A stretch of DNA of 64,000 nt from Anaerolineaceae bacterium (lineage in GTDB: Bacteria > Chloroflexota > Anaerolineae > Aggregatilineales > Phototrophicaceae): positions 1,550,001-1,614,000 of the forward strand of contig JACKCF010000001.1 in assembly GCA_020634165.1 (NCBI GenBank), written 5' to 3'. This document shows, piece after piece, positions 52,183 to 60,471 of the stretch (the first letter of the stretch is position 1; each line of letters begins with the position of its first letter). The notes under the pieces are model-generated. The model saw only the letters and a list, made by a program, of their open reading frames with translations, was not told the DNA's origin and ran no database searches. Made by a program: the position numbers and the translations under genes.

Positions 52183-52521
52183 TATAATGTGCCGTGTTGT
52201 TGGTCAGGAGAGTCTTACAACCAAATGATCGAAGAAGTTGTCGATGAAGAATGTATGCGGTTGGCGAACATGCGCCACTGCATGGTTAAGACTGTTCACC
52301 TCGACGTGACCGCCTATCGCCGTCTGGACCTTAACCACACCCATTCACCCCCAACTATTTAACTTCCTTACTATCTTCTAAACCAAGTAGACCGAAAGCA
52401 TGAATGATGCGGGTCTTTTGCGTGCAGATGACATCCTTAGATGACATCTGTGTATGTTGATGCGTGTTTGCATCTCGCGCTGTATGCGTGACTTATGGGT
52501 GTAACAATACAGAGGTAATCC
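52183..52521 (+). promoter_or_regulatory. Promoter and long structured leader of the kimA-like gene
   Basis: A TGC-TATAAT extended -10 (TATAAT at 52183-52188) gives a leader of about 330 bases. It contains a possible 45-codon reading frame at 52225-52362 with AGGAGA 13 bases upstream. A terminator-like hairpin lies at 52389-52419 (AGACC/GGTCT and GCAT/ATGC, then TTT). A second hairpin lies at 52425-52450 (arms CAGATGACATC and GATGACATCTG with one mismatch, loop CTTA). I do not see the conserved blocks of the ydaO c-di-AMP riboswitch. An attenuation-type control is possible but unproven. GAGG lies before the kimA ATG. Confidence 0.45.
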
Positions 52522-54504
52522 ATGTACGATCTGAATATTCGCCGGTTGCTGATTGGTAAGCCGCTCAAAACAAATGACGCCATCCATCAACGGCTGAACA
52601 AAGCAAAGGCTCTGGCCGTATTCTCATCCGATGCGCTGTCGTCCAGTGCATATGCGACAGAAGCAATTCTATTGGTGTTGGTTGCAGCCGGTACCGGCGC
52701 ACTCGGTATTTCTATGCCGATCTCGCTGCTGATTACATCGCTGCTGCTAATCGTCGCCTTCTCCTACTACCAGACGATCCATGCCTATCCCAATGGGGGT
52801 GGGGCATACATTGTGTCGAAAGACAATCTTGGGGCCTTACCTGGCTTAACGGCTGCTGCTTCGCTGTTGATTGACTATATTCTGACAGTAGCGGTCAGCG
52901 TATCCGCAGGCGTTGCGGCTCTGACATCTGCATTCCCTGAGCTTTTGTCATATCGCATTATTCTGGCATTGGCGATTGTCGCCTTTGTCACTGTCATGAA
53001 CCTGCGTGGCGTCAAGGAGAGCGGTACTTTCTTCGCTATCCCGACGTATGCTTTCATCGTGGGCGTCTTTACGCTCATTGGTTTTGGCCTGTTCCGTGTT
53101 TTGACAGGAACAATCCCAGAAATGTCGCCAGAAGCTGTTGTCGCTGCCGAACAAACCAGTGAAACAGCGATTGGTAGCCTGGGCCTGTTCCTGCTGCTGA
53201 GAGCGTTTGCTGCTGGTTGTACGGCCCTCACAGGCGTAGAAGCGATCTCCAATGGCATTCCTGCCTTCCGCCCGCCAGAAAGTCGTAACGCTGGCCAGAC
53301 GCTGATTATCATGGTGACAGTGCTTTCATCGTTGTTCGTTGGTATTACCTTCCTGGCCAATACCTTCCCGATTGTCGTTAGCGAACATGGCGACTCGACT
53401 GTACTGTCACAGTTGGCGCGTGAAGTATTCGGTGGCGAAAATCTGCTGTTCTACTATCTCCAATTTGCGACATTGTTCATCCTGTCGCTGGCAGCCAATA
53501 CCGCCTTCGCGGATTTCCCGCGTTTGGCTTCGCTCATCGCTGCGGATCGCTACCTGCCGCGTCAGCTAACCAACATAGGTGATCGCCTGGTTTTCCACAA
53601 CGGTATCATCTCGCTGGCCGTGATTTCGTCGATTCTTATCATTATCTTCGATGCGCGTGAACATCGCCTGCTGCCGCTGTATGCAGTGGGTGTGTTCATC
53701 AGTTTTACGCTGTCGCAGTCAGGTATGGTCCGTCATTGGTTACGGGAACGGGCTAAACCCAACTTCAAGGGTGGGGCCAGTTGGTATTTCAAGATCTTCA
53801 TGAATGCTTTTGGCGCTGTGGCGACCTTCATCGTCATGCTGATCCTGATGATTACCAAATTTGCCGAAGGTGCCTGGATCGTAATCATCGCGATTCCAAC
53901 GCTTATGTTCATCTTTACACGTATCCACAAACACTATGGAACGGTAGCGGAATCTCTGACGCTGGAAGGTTTGACGCCTGGGCCTCTCAAGCGCGTTACA
54001 TCGCATGTGGTCAATCAGCCTGTTGTGGTGCTGATGAACAGCCTCAATCGCTGCTCTTTGCAGGCCCTGGAATATGCGCTGACGTTATCCGAAAATGTGC
54101 GTGTTTGTACGATTGGTGTTGACGACGAAACCGTTGACCGCTTGCAGAAGCGCTGGGAGGAATGGGACCTGGGTTACATTCCGCTGGATATTGTTGAATC
54201 ACCCTATCGTGAAGTCGGTACGCCGCTGATTGAGTACTTGCATCAACTGGACAAAGAAGCGCCGCACGTCATGCCGACGATGGTCGTACTACCGCAGTTT
54301 GTGGTTTCAACATGGTGGGAAAACCTCATGCACAATCAGACGAGCAACACCATTCGCGACTCTCTGATGCGTGACCAGATCGCGACGGGTCGTGGCCGCG
54401 CGGTGATCGATGTGCCGTACCATATCGGTGGTAAGCTGTTCCAGCCCGTTACGCAGGTGGTAGAAAATACCGCCAAATCAACGGTTGCGCCTGTATCCAA
54501 CTAA
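52522..54504 (+). CDS. KimA-like potassium importer (APC superfamily)
   Basis: A 660-residue proton-coupled potassium uptake protein by family. The N-terminus IRRLLIGKPLKTNDA, LNKAKALAVFSSDALSSSAY and ATEAIL is nearly the KimA (YdaO) opening. About twelve membrane segments follow, including the YQTIHAYPNGGGAYIVSKDN loop with GGGAY, as in APC transporters. The C-terminal roughly 170 residues are a cytoplasmic USP-like domain (VVVLMNSLNRCSLQALEYAL, VLPQFVVSTWWENLMHNQTS). In KimA of Bacillus this domain binds c-di-AMP, which inhibits transport. Convergent with the histidine kinase gene. Confidence 0.9.
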   Translation: MYDLNIRRLLIGKPLKTNDAIHQRLNKAKALAVFSSDALSSSAYATEAILLVLVAAGTGALGISMPISLLITSLLLIVAFSYYQTIHAYPNGGGAYIVSKDNLGALPGLTAAASLLIDYILTVAVSVSAGVAALTSAFPELLSYRIILALAIVAFVTVMNLRGVKESGTFFAIPTYAFIVGVFTLIGFGLFRVLTGTIPEMSPEAVVAAEQTSETAIGSLGLFLLLRAFAAGCTALTGVEAISNGIPAFRPPESRNAGQTLIIMVTVLSSLFVGITFLANTFPIVVSEHGDSTVLSQLAREVFGGENLLFYYLQFATLFILSLAANTAFADFPRLASLIAADRYLPRQLTNIGDRLVFHNGIISLAVISSILIIIFDAREHRLLPLYAVGVFISFTLSQSGMVRHWLRERAKPNFKGGASWYFKIFMNAFGAVATFIVMLILMITKFAEGAWIVIIAIPTLMFIFTRIHKHYGTVAESLTLEGLTPGPLKRVTSHVVNQPVVVLMNSLNRCSLQALEYALTLSENVRVCTIGVDDETVDRLQKRWEEWDLGYIPLDIVESPYREVGTPLIEYLHQLDKEAPHVMPTMVVLPQFVVSTWWENLMHNQTSNTIRDSLMRDQIATGRGRAVIDVPYHIGGKLFQPVTQVVENTAKSTVAPVSN

Positions 54505-54536
54505 ATTGAACGCAAGACCTCGTGTTGTGAACGCCC

Positions 54537-54573
54537 GACGCTGCCTGTTGCCTATCAGGTGATAGGCAGCGTC
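54537..54573. repeat. Nested inverted repeat between convergent genes
   Basis: GACGCTGCCT (54537-54546) pairs with AGGCAGCGTC (54564-54573). An alternative inner hairpin GCCTATC/GATAGGC with loop AGGT uses part of the same right arm, so the two folds compete. There is no T run on either strand. It overlaps the last 19 bases of the minus-strand kinase gene. It may be a weak or factor-dependent terminator for either gene. Confidence 0.55.
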
Positions 54574-56636
54574 ACCCTGAATGAAGACCCTTCACCCAGC
54601 CGACTGATGAGCGATATTTCGCCGTGATGGGCTTCTACTAAGGAGCGCACAATGGCCAAGCCCAGGCCGGTTCCCTCGATGTCATCCGTTTCAGGCCGAC
54701 GAACGCGATAGAAGCGGTCAAAGATGTGCGCCTGATCCTCCGGGCTGATGCCCAGACCATTATCCTGAACAACGATCTTCACATGCCCAGGCTTGATCTC
54801 TGCGGAAACCTTCACCCAGCCGCCGGATGGGGTGTATTTGACGGCATTGCTGATGAGATTGGTAAATATCTGCCGAATGCGACCTTCGTCGGCCCGAATA
54901 GTCGGCAATTGTGGCAGATCGGTCGTCAGGTTGATGATCTTGTTATCCGCACTGGGACGTATGGCAACGACAGACTGTGCCAGCACTTTGTTAAGATCAA
55001 CTCCATCCAGACTTAGCTCAATGCCTGCCTCAATCCGCGCGAGGTCAAGGATGTCATCAATGAGCTGTTTCATATGGTGGAATGCGTTGAACAACTGGCT
55101 TACATAGCGCTGAGAACGCTCATTGAACTCATTGGTCATTTGTAGCAGGTCGAGGTAGCCGCGCATCACACTCAGCGGTTGCTTCAGATCATGCGATACA
55201 GTTGCGACCAGTTCATTCTTGAGTTGGTCGGTCTCTTTGTAGTGCGTGACATCGTGCATCACGATGATGATGCCGATGCTGCTGTGATCGCTGATGGCCG
55301 CGTGATAGGTGCGCTCATTGGGTAGCTCCAGCTCCCGAATGACCTGCTCATCACGGTTGATGGCGCTCTTATATAGTTGAATCAAACCTTCATGGTGGAT
55401 AGTTTCAGTGAACTTTTTGCCGATCAGAACGCTCTCTGACCGCAAGTTGAACGCATTGACAGCCGACTGGTTGACTAACAGAATGTGCCCATCATGATCT
55501 ACCACGATAACGCTGTCGGCGATGCCTCCCAAAATCAGCGAGAGCTTCTGGCGTTCGCGATTAGTCTGCTCGAAGAGGCGCGCATTATCGACAGCGACAC
55601 CTGCCCGACGGGTGAGTTTATCAACGAAGTTAACATGATTATCGCGGAAGCCATTGGGCTTTGTGCTTTGCAGCGTCATGACCGCGATAACCCGCTCTTC
55701 ACGGAAAATCGGGGTAGATAACTGCGTGTGCATCTCCTCCGACAGCGGCACATAATCCGGGTCATCCTGAACGTTACCGATGAGTTCGGCATGTCCTGAT
55801 CTGGCGACACGCAGGGTAATACCGCCGCGCTGATGCGGGACAATCTCGCCAGCTTTCAAATCTGGCTGCTGATAGCCATATTGCAGCATCATAGTCAGCG
55901 TGTCGGTATCCACATCGTACATCGCCATAGAGGCAGCGCTGGCGTTGGTGAAGCGTAAGGCCCAATCCAGCAGCATCTCGAACACCTTATCCAGCGCGAT
56001 GGTGTCGTTCAATTCAGCGTCAATCTGCTGCAAGATGTTCATTTCGTGCATATTGGTCGAGAACTGATCAACCGTATGTGTATGTTCGAGCGTATGTGCC
56101 AAAAAGGCACCACAGGTTGTACCCAGGATGCTGAGAAGCGTATCGTCTAGTGGTAGTCTCTCGTCATCAACATCGTTACTTTTTTCCAGAACAAGCAACC
56201 CGACGAGTACTGTATCCGCGCCACCGAGCAGCGGTACGAAAGTTAAATCTGCCTCTGGCAAAAGTCTTGCAATCGCGCTTAGAGGGGTATCTGCCAGATG
56301 TTTGCTCATGGTTCGGATGAGCTTGCCAGCAATCAATGGCTGCGTGAGTGTATGCGCTTCCAGCTCATTCAGATCGAGGAATAGGCTGCGTTGAGCATGG
56401 AGTTGGTCAGGATCGGTAGTTTTTGGCCAACTGCTGGCATGTTCCAGGCTGGATGTATCATTTTGAAGATTTGCCAGCAAAGCCAGACGTTCGCATTGAA
56501 ACTGAGAGACGACAAACGGCCCAAATGCTTCTATGAAATCATCATCGACTAAAATGCTGCCTAATTGCAGGTTCAGATCGTGTACAAGTCTGATAACCTG
56601 GCTTTCAGCAGGAATATTGACCATTTCTTCGCTCAA
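54555..56636 (-). CDS. GAF/PAS-domain sensor histidine kinase
   Basis: A 693-residue cytoplasmic histidine kinase without membrane segments. A GAF-like domain of about 170 residues is followed by a second GAF domain (INAELNDTIALDKVFEMLLD to NARLFEQTNRERQ). A PAS domain follows (LSLILGGIADSVIVVDHDG). HisKA has VSHDLKQPLSVMRGYLDL with H near residue 482. HATPase_c has FTNLISNAVKYTPSGG, VQDNGLGI and GTGLGLAIVRSL. The start is TTG at 56636 or ATG at 56624 (in frame). No response regulator is adjacent, so its partner lies elsewhere, possibly the orphan regulator at 21.4 kb. Confidence 0.92.
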   Translation of the reverse strand: MSEEMVNIPAESQVIRLVHDLNLQLGSILVDDDFIEAFGPFVVSQFQCERLALLANLQNDTSSLEHASSWPKTTDPDQLHAQRSLFLDLNELEAHTLTQPLIAGKLIRTMSKHLADTPLSAIARLLPEADLTFVPLLGGADTVLVGLLVLEKSNDVDDERLPLDDTLLSILGTTCGAFLAHTLEHTHTVDQFSTNMHEMNILQQIDAELNDTIALDKVFEMLLDWALRFTNASAASMAMYDVDTDTLTMMLQYGYQQPDLKAGEIVPHQRGGITLRVARSGHAELIGNVQDDPDYVPLSEEMHTQLSTPIFREERVIAVMTLQSTKPNGFRDNHVNFVDKLTRRAGVAVDNARLFEQTNRERQKLSLILGGIADSVIVVDHDGHILLVNQSAVNAFNLRSESVLIGKKFTETIHHEGLIQLYKSAINRDEQVIRELELPNERTYHAAISDHSSIGIIIVMHDVTHYKETDQLKNELVATVSHDLKQPLSVMRGYLDLLQMTNEFNERSQRYVSQLFNAFHHMKQLIDDILDLARIEAGIELSLDGVDLNKVLAQSVVAIRPSADNKIINLTTDLPQLPTIRADEGRIRQIFTNLISNAVKYTPSGGWVKVSAEIKPGHVKIVVQDNGLGISPEDQAHIFDRFYRVRRPETDDIEGTGLGLAIVRSLVEAHHGEISLISRLGEGSSFRVTLPIT

Positions 56637-56885
56637 TCGTCTTGTATCCTATTTGGGGATTGTATCCAATGATACCGACTGACGTGATCTAATGGGCACT
56701 CATTCTATAAGTTAAGATCGCGCGTCCCCACGAATAACTATTCATTATACTGACAAACACAAAGTTACAAAGTGAATTGGGAGCCTATTTGTAAATACCA
56801 TAAATGCGAAATGGACTTTGGACAATCAAGTTTTTTCTTATGCTTAATTTCCTTCATGAATCTATACATAAATTAACACTCTTTG

Positions 56886-56914
56886 TTGTAGATCGGTTTG
56901 GCTGCGTCTATAAT
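56886..56914 (+). promoter_or_regulatory. Promoter for the double-HTH regulator gene
   Basis: TTGTAG (56886-56891) and a perfect TATAAT (56909-56914) at 17-base spacing. Initiation near 56921 falls beside the palindrome GTGTACAC (56927-56934), which could be an operator. The remaining AT-rich 250 bases back to the kinase gene show nothing else I can name. Confidence 0.55.
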
Positions 56915-56952
56915 GCTAACTAGCTGTGTGTACACGCTTGGGAGGCTACCCA

Positions 56953-57696
56953 ATGACCTTTGATGACTTAGCGGCGCGGTTTAAGCAAGTAAACCAGACA
57001 GAAACAGCCGAAGAGCACGACTTCAACGCAGAAGAATCGTTCCGTTTACGCGGCAAAGTGCTCGGTGTTCTTATTCGTGATGCGCGCCTCGATGCAGCCC
57101 GTACCGTCGAAGACTGTGCCCGTCTGCTTAATACCTCATCACAGGTCATCGAATCCTGGGAATATGGCGATCAAATCCCGTCACTACCACAGCTAGAAGT
57201 CCTCGCTTATTATCTGGAAGTGCCTATCAGCCACTTCTGGGGTAATAACGCGCTTGAAAATGACCGTGCCCAGACGGTCAGCAAACAGCCACATTACATC
57301 GAACTACGCAATCGCATGATCGGGACCGAATTAGCCCAGGCGCGTGAAGAGCGTCAGCTTTCGATCCAACAACTGGCGGAAGCATGCTATCTCGATGTGG
57401 CAACGCTACAGGCGTATGAACAGGGGGATTTGGCAATCCCGCTGACCCATCTCCAGATCATTGCCAATGCTGTCAACAAGAATATGAACTACTTCCTTGA
57501 AAGTGTTGGCTATGTTGGCGAAATTCTCCAGGCGCGTGAAGATTATATGGCGTTCATGGCACTCGACGAAGATATTCGTCGCTTCATCGCCAATCCGAGC
57601 AATCTTGCTTTCGTCAAAATCGCCATGATGTTCCGCGAAATGCCCACCGAACAATTGCGCAAAGCCGCCGAGGGCCTGCTCGACATTACGATGTAG
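56953..57696 (+). CDS. Transcriptional regulator with two XRE-type HTH domains
   Basis: A 247-residue DNA-binding protein with two Cro/CI-type helix-turn-helix domains in tandem. The first is at about residues 35-95 (VLGVLIRDARLDAARTVEDC, then SQVIESWEYGDQIPSLPQLE). The second is at about residues 120-180 (IGTELAQAREERQLSIQQLA, TLQAYEQGDLAIPLTHLQII). A helical C-terminal segment (FIANPSNLAFVKIAMMFREM) is probably a dimerisation region. GGGAGG 8 bases upstream fixes the ATG at 56953. The upstream in-frame GTG at 56926 would lie only a few bases into the message. A TPR protein follows. Confidence 0.9.
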   Translation: MTFDDLAARFKQVNQTETAEEHDFNAEESFRLRGKVLGVLIRDARLDAARTVEDCARLLNTSSQVIESWEYGDQIPSLPQLEVLAYYLEVPISHFWGNNALENDRAQTVSKQPHYIELRNRMIGTELAQAREERQLSIQQLAEACYLDVATLQAYEQGDLAIPLTHLQIIANAVNKNMNYFLESVGYVGEILQAREDYMAFMALDEDIRRFIANPSNLAFVKIAMMFREMPTEQLRKAAEGLLDITM

Positions 57697-57814
57697 TGCT
57701 TCACCCTTTGCATGACCACAGCACCAAACATTGAGGATCGTTAAGGTTCTAAATGCTTGTTTACGTGTATGGTTAATATGTACAGTCATGCGAAGTGGGA
57801 GCGTTGATACGGGT

Positions 57815-58354
57815 ATGCCAATGCGTCGAGCGAAGGAACTCCAGGAGCAGGGCGTGCAGCTATTCCAGAAACGGGAATATGAAGCAGCCGCCAAGGTATT
57901 CGACCAGGCCAAACAAGCCTATCTTGAAGCCGATGATGACATCATGGCTTCTGAAATGAAAGTCAACATTGCACTTGTTCACCGTGAACTTGGTGAAAAA
58001 CAGCAAGCGCTCGACCTCATGCAAGAGGCCCTAAAATTTTTCAAAGACAAGAATGACCAACTGCGTATTGCTCAGGTTCTGGGCAATATGGGTGGCGTTT
58101 ATTTGGCACTGCAAGATAAAGAGCAGGCCGCGATGGCCTACCGAGAAGCCGCCGATATCTTCATCGAACTGGGCGAAAAAGAGTTATATGCGGATACCCT
58201 CCTCGCCCTAGGTAACCTACAGGTGCGAGAAGGTAAATTTGTAGCCGGTGCCAGCCTCTACCAGGTCGGCCTGGGAGATAAGCAGCAGTTGAACCTCCGC
58301 CAACGCTTTATGAAGCGCCTTAGTGGTTTCATCACCAGCATGACGGTATTTTAA
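57815..58354 (+). CDS. TPR-repeat protein
   Basis: About 179 residues with at least three tetratricopeptide repeats: AKELQEQGVQLFQKREYEAA, MKVNIALVHRELGEKQQALD, AQVLGNMGGVYLALQDKEQA and the region ending DTLLALGNLQVREGKFVAGA. TPR helices mediate protein-protein contacts. The start is uncertain. The ATG at 57815 is closest to the first repeat, with weak GGGAG 13 bases upstream. It sits 118 bases after the double-HTH gene on the same strand, so it may act with that regulator. A strong terminator follows. Confidence 0.78.
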   Translation: MPMRRAKELQEQGVQLFQKREYEAAAKVFDQAKQAYLEADDDIMASEMKVNIALVHRELGEKQQALDLMQEALKFFKDKNDQLRIAQVLGNMGGVYLALQDKEQAAMAYREAADIFIELGEKELYADTLLALGNLQVREGKFVAGASLYQVGLGDKQQLNLRQRFMKRLSGFITSMTVF

Positions 58355-58393
58355 ACCTAACAGGTATCTGACGAACTCCAAGAATACATTATT

Positions 58394-58417
58394 GACCGGC
58401 TTCGACCGGTCTTTTTG
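58394..58417 (+). terminator. Terminator after the TPR gene
   Basis: GACCGG/CCGGTC stem with a 6-base loop, followed by TTTTTG. It lies 39 bases past the TPR stop. Between it and the next gene (about 200 bases) I see no further feature that I can support. Confidence 0.85.
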
Positions 58418-58623
58418 TTGTATGCAGATTAGCCAGGCCTAAGTATGATCGTCCAGGGGATAGCCTATATTTATCTGATCTTAACCAGAATGAAGGGGCT
58501 ATCGCCTGATTGGCCCTAACTGGTTGCAGAAGTTTCTGTACCATAGCTAAAGTAAAACATCGGGCCTGGAAGTTCCTTATAAACTTCCCTCTGACGTAAT
58601 GACCCGATCCACGCGAGGCATAC

Positions 58624-60465
58624 ATGACAGCTGAATTTGTCGTCAACAAATCATTTAATACGAATCGCCAATCGGCCTGGCGTTACGTGTTATCAAATAT
58701 CTGGCACCATCGCTTTTTTGCCCTTACGCTGACAATTGGGGCGTTCGGTAATGCGATGCTGGCCTCGGCCATTCCTTACTTCATAGGCCAGGGTTTTGAT
58801 GTCGTCAGCAACCCGGACGAGCAGGCACTGCAAGGCATTCTATCGATTTGCCTCATGATTATTGCGTCGCAGATCATTCGCTCTGGTGTGCAGTTCATGC
58901 GCAACTACTCAGCGGAACTATTCGCTCAGCGCATTGAGCGTGACGTGCGCGACGAACTTTATGCGAGCTTGCTCGGCAAAAGCATGAAGTTCCACGACTC
59001 CAAGCCTGTTGGCGAAATTATGGCGCGCGTTACCAATGACGTCCGCGAACTGAATTTTATGATGAACCCCGGTGTGAACCTCATCATCGGGTCGAGCATG
59101 TTTTTGCTGGCACCCTTGATCGCATCCCCCTTGATCTATCCGCCCTTGATCCTTGTTCCGGCGATATTTGTCACGCTGCACCTGTTTGTGCAGCTCTACT
59201 TTGTGCGCTCTTTGCACCCTATAGCGGAAAAAGTACGCGCCAGCTTTGGCGATATGAATGCACGTCTGGCGGAAGCCCTCGATGGTCTGCAAGTCGTCAA
59301 AGGCACAGCTCAGGAAGACGCCGAAATCGACCGCTTTAATTCTCTTGCGAATACTGTTCGTGACTACTACATCAAACAAGGCCGTATTGAAGCCCGTTAT
59401 CTGTCATTTTTCTTGCATGGCCTGACGTTTGTTGCGGCCTTTGCCCATGCTATCACGCTCTACAACCAGGGTATCCTGGATGTTGGTGATATTGTGGCCT
59501 TCATTGGCCAGATATATCTGTTTGGCTTTCCTGTATTTACATCGCTCTTTTCACTGAGCCGTATTGCCTCCGGTCTTGCCAGCGCAGAACGTATCCTGGC
59601 GATCATCAACGAAGGCACAGACCTCGATAGCAACCCATCTGGCATGTCCGCACCTGTGGTTGGGGCCATTACATTTGACAATGTGAGCTTTGGTTACCAG
59701 GATGGCTCGCCTGTTCTGCATAATGTGTCTTTTACAGTTGAACCTGGCCAAACACTGGCAGTCGTCGGGCAAACAGGCTCTGGCAAAACGACCATCACCA
59801 AGCTGATTAACCGGACTTACGATGCCACCGATGGCCGTGTGCTGGTCGATGGCATCGACGTGCGCGACTGGAACCTAGGTGCACTGCGGTCACAGATCAG
59901 CATCATTGAGCAGGATATTTTCTTGTTCAGCCGCAGCGTTGCGGAAAATATCGCCTTTGGCCAGGATAAATGGACGCAGGAAGAAATCGTAACCAGTGCC
60001 AAAAAAGCGCAGGCACACGATTTCATCAGTGGTTTCAATGAAGGTTATGAAACCAAAATCGGCCAGCGTGGTGTGACCCTCAGCGGCGGCCAGCGTCAGC
60101 GGTTGGCAATTGCTCGCGCGTTCCAGAGCAATCCGCCCATTCTCATCCTTGATGACAGCACCAGCGCCATTGACAGCGCGACTGAGGATCATATTCAGAA
60201 AGCAATTTGGTCAGCCGCAGAAGGGCGCACAACAATCCTGATTACACACCGTCTCTCTCAGATTCGCTGGGCGGACAAAATTGTTGTATTACGTCAGGGG
60301 CGTGTGGTCGCCCAAGGGGCACACGAAGACCTTCTCCAAAGCTCAAAAGATTATCAGCGCATATTTGCTCGGTATGATGAGCCAGCCAGCCAGAATGGTA
60401 CATCAGCGACCGATACCACTGTCGATAGCATCAACGCCAATGGCGCTGCCGGGAACATGGAGTAA
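58624..60465 (+). CDS. ABC exporter subunit with non-canonical Walker B
   Basis: A 613-residue half-transporter: six membrane segments (about residues 30-330) then one nucleotide-binding domain. Walker A GQTGSGKT is near residue 382, the canonical signature LSGGQRQ near 486 and the H-loop ITHRLSQ near 538. Walker B is ILILDDST: the catalytic Glu is replaced by Asp, which in heterodimeric exporters marks the subunit that forms the degenerate ATP site. It ends 6 bases before the partner gene. The exported compound is unknown (drug, lipid or peptide). ATG start at 58624. Confidence 0.93.
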   Translation: MTAEFVVNKSFNTNRQSAWRYVLSNIWHHRFFALTLTIGAFGNAMLASAIPYFIGQGFDVVSNPDEQALQGILSICLMIIASQIIRSGVQFMRNYSAELFAQRIERDVRDELYASLLGKSMKFHDSKPVGEIMARVTNDVRELNFMMNPGVNLIIGSSMFLLAPLIASPLIYPPLILVPAIFVTLHLFVQLYFVRSLHPIAEKVRASFGDMNARLAEALDGLQVVKGTAQEDAEIDRFNSLANTVRDYYIKQGRIEARYLSFFLHGLTFVAAFAHAITLYNQGILDVGDIVAFIGQIYLFGFPVFTSLFSLSRIASGLASAERILAIINEGTDLDSNPSGMSAPVVGAITFDNVSFGYQDGSPVLHNVSFTVEPGQTLAVVGQTGSGKTTITKLINRTYDATDGRVLVDGIDVRDWNLGALRSQISIIEQDIFLFSRSVAENIAFGQDKWTQEEIVTSAKKAQAHDFISGFNEGYETKIGQRGVTLSGGQRQRLAIARAFQSNPPILILDDSTSAIDSATEDHIQKAIWSAAEGRTTILITHRLSQIRWADKIVVLRQGRVVAQGAHEDLLQSSKDYQRIFARYDEPASQNGTSATDTTVDSINANGAAGNME

Positions 60466-60471
60466 GCACGA

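Noticed and set aside
52225..52362. 45-codon reading frame in the kimA leader
   Set aside because: The ribosome-binding site is 13 bases away and no family resemblance is visible. It is noted as part of the leader, not called as a gene.
52183..52521. ydaO/yuaA c-di-AMP riboswitch ahead of kimA
   Set aside because: I looked for its conserved GGGGAACC-type and GGGTGAAT-type blocks by eye and did not find them. Only generic hairpins are present.
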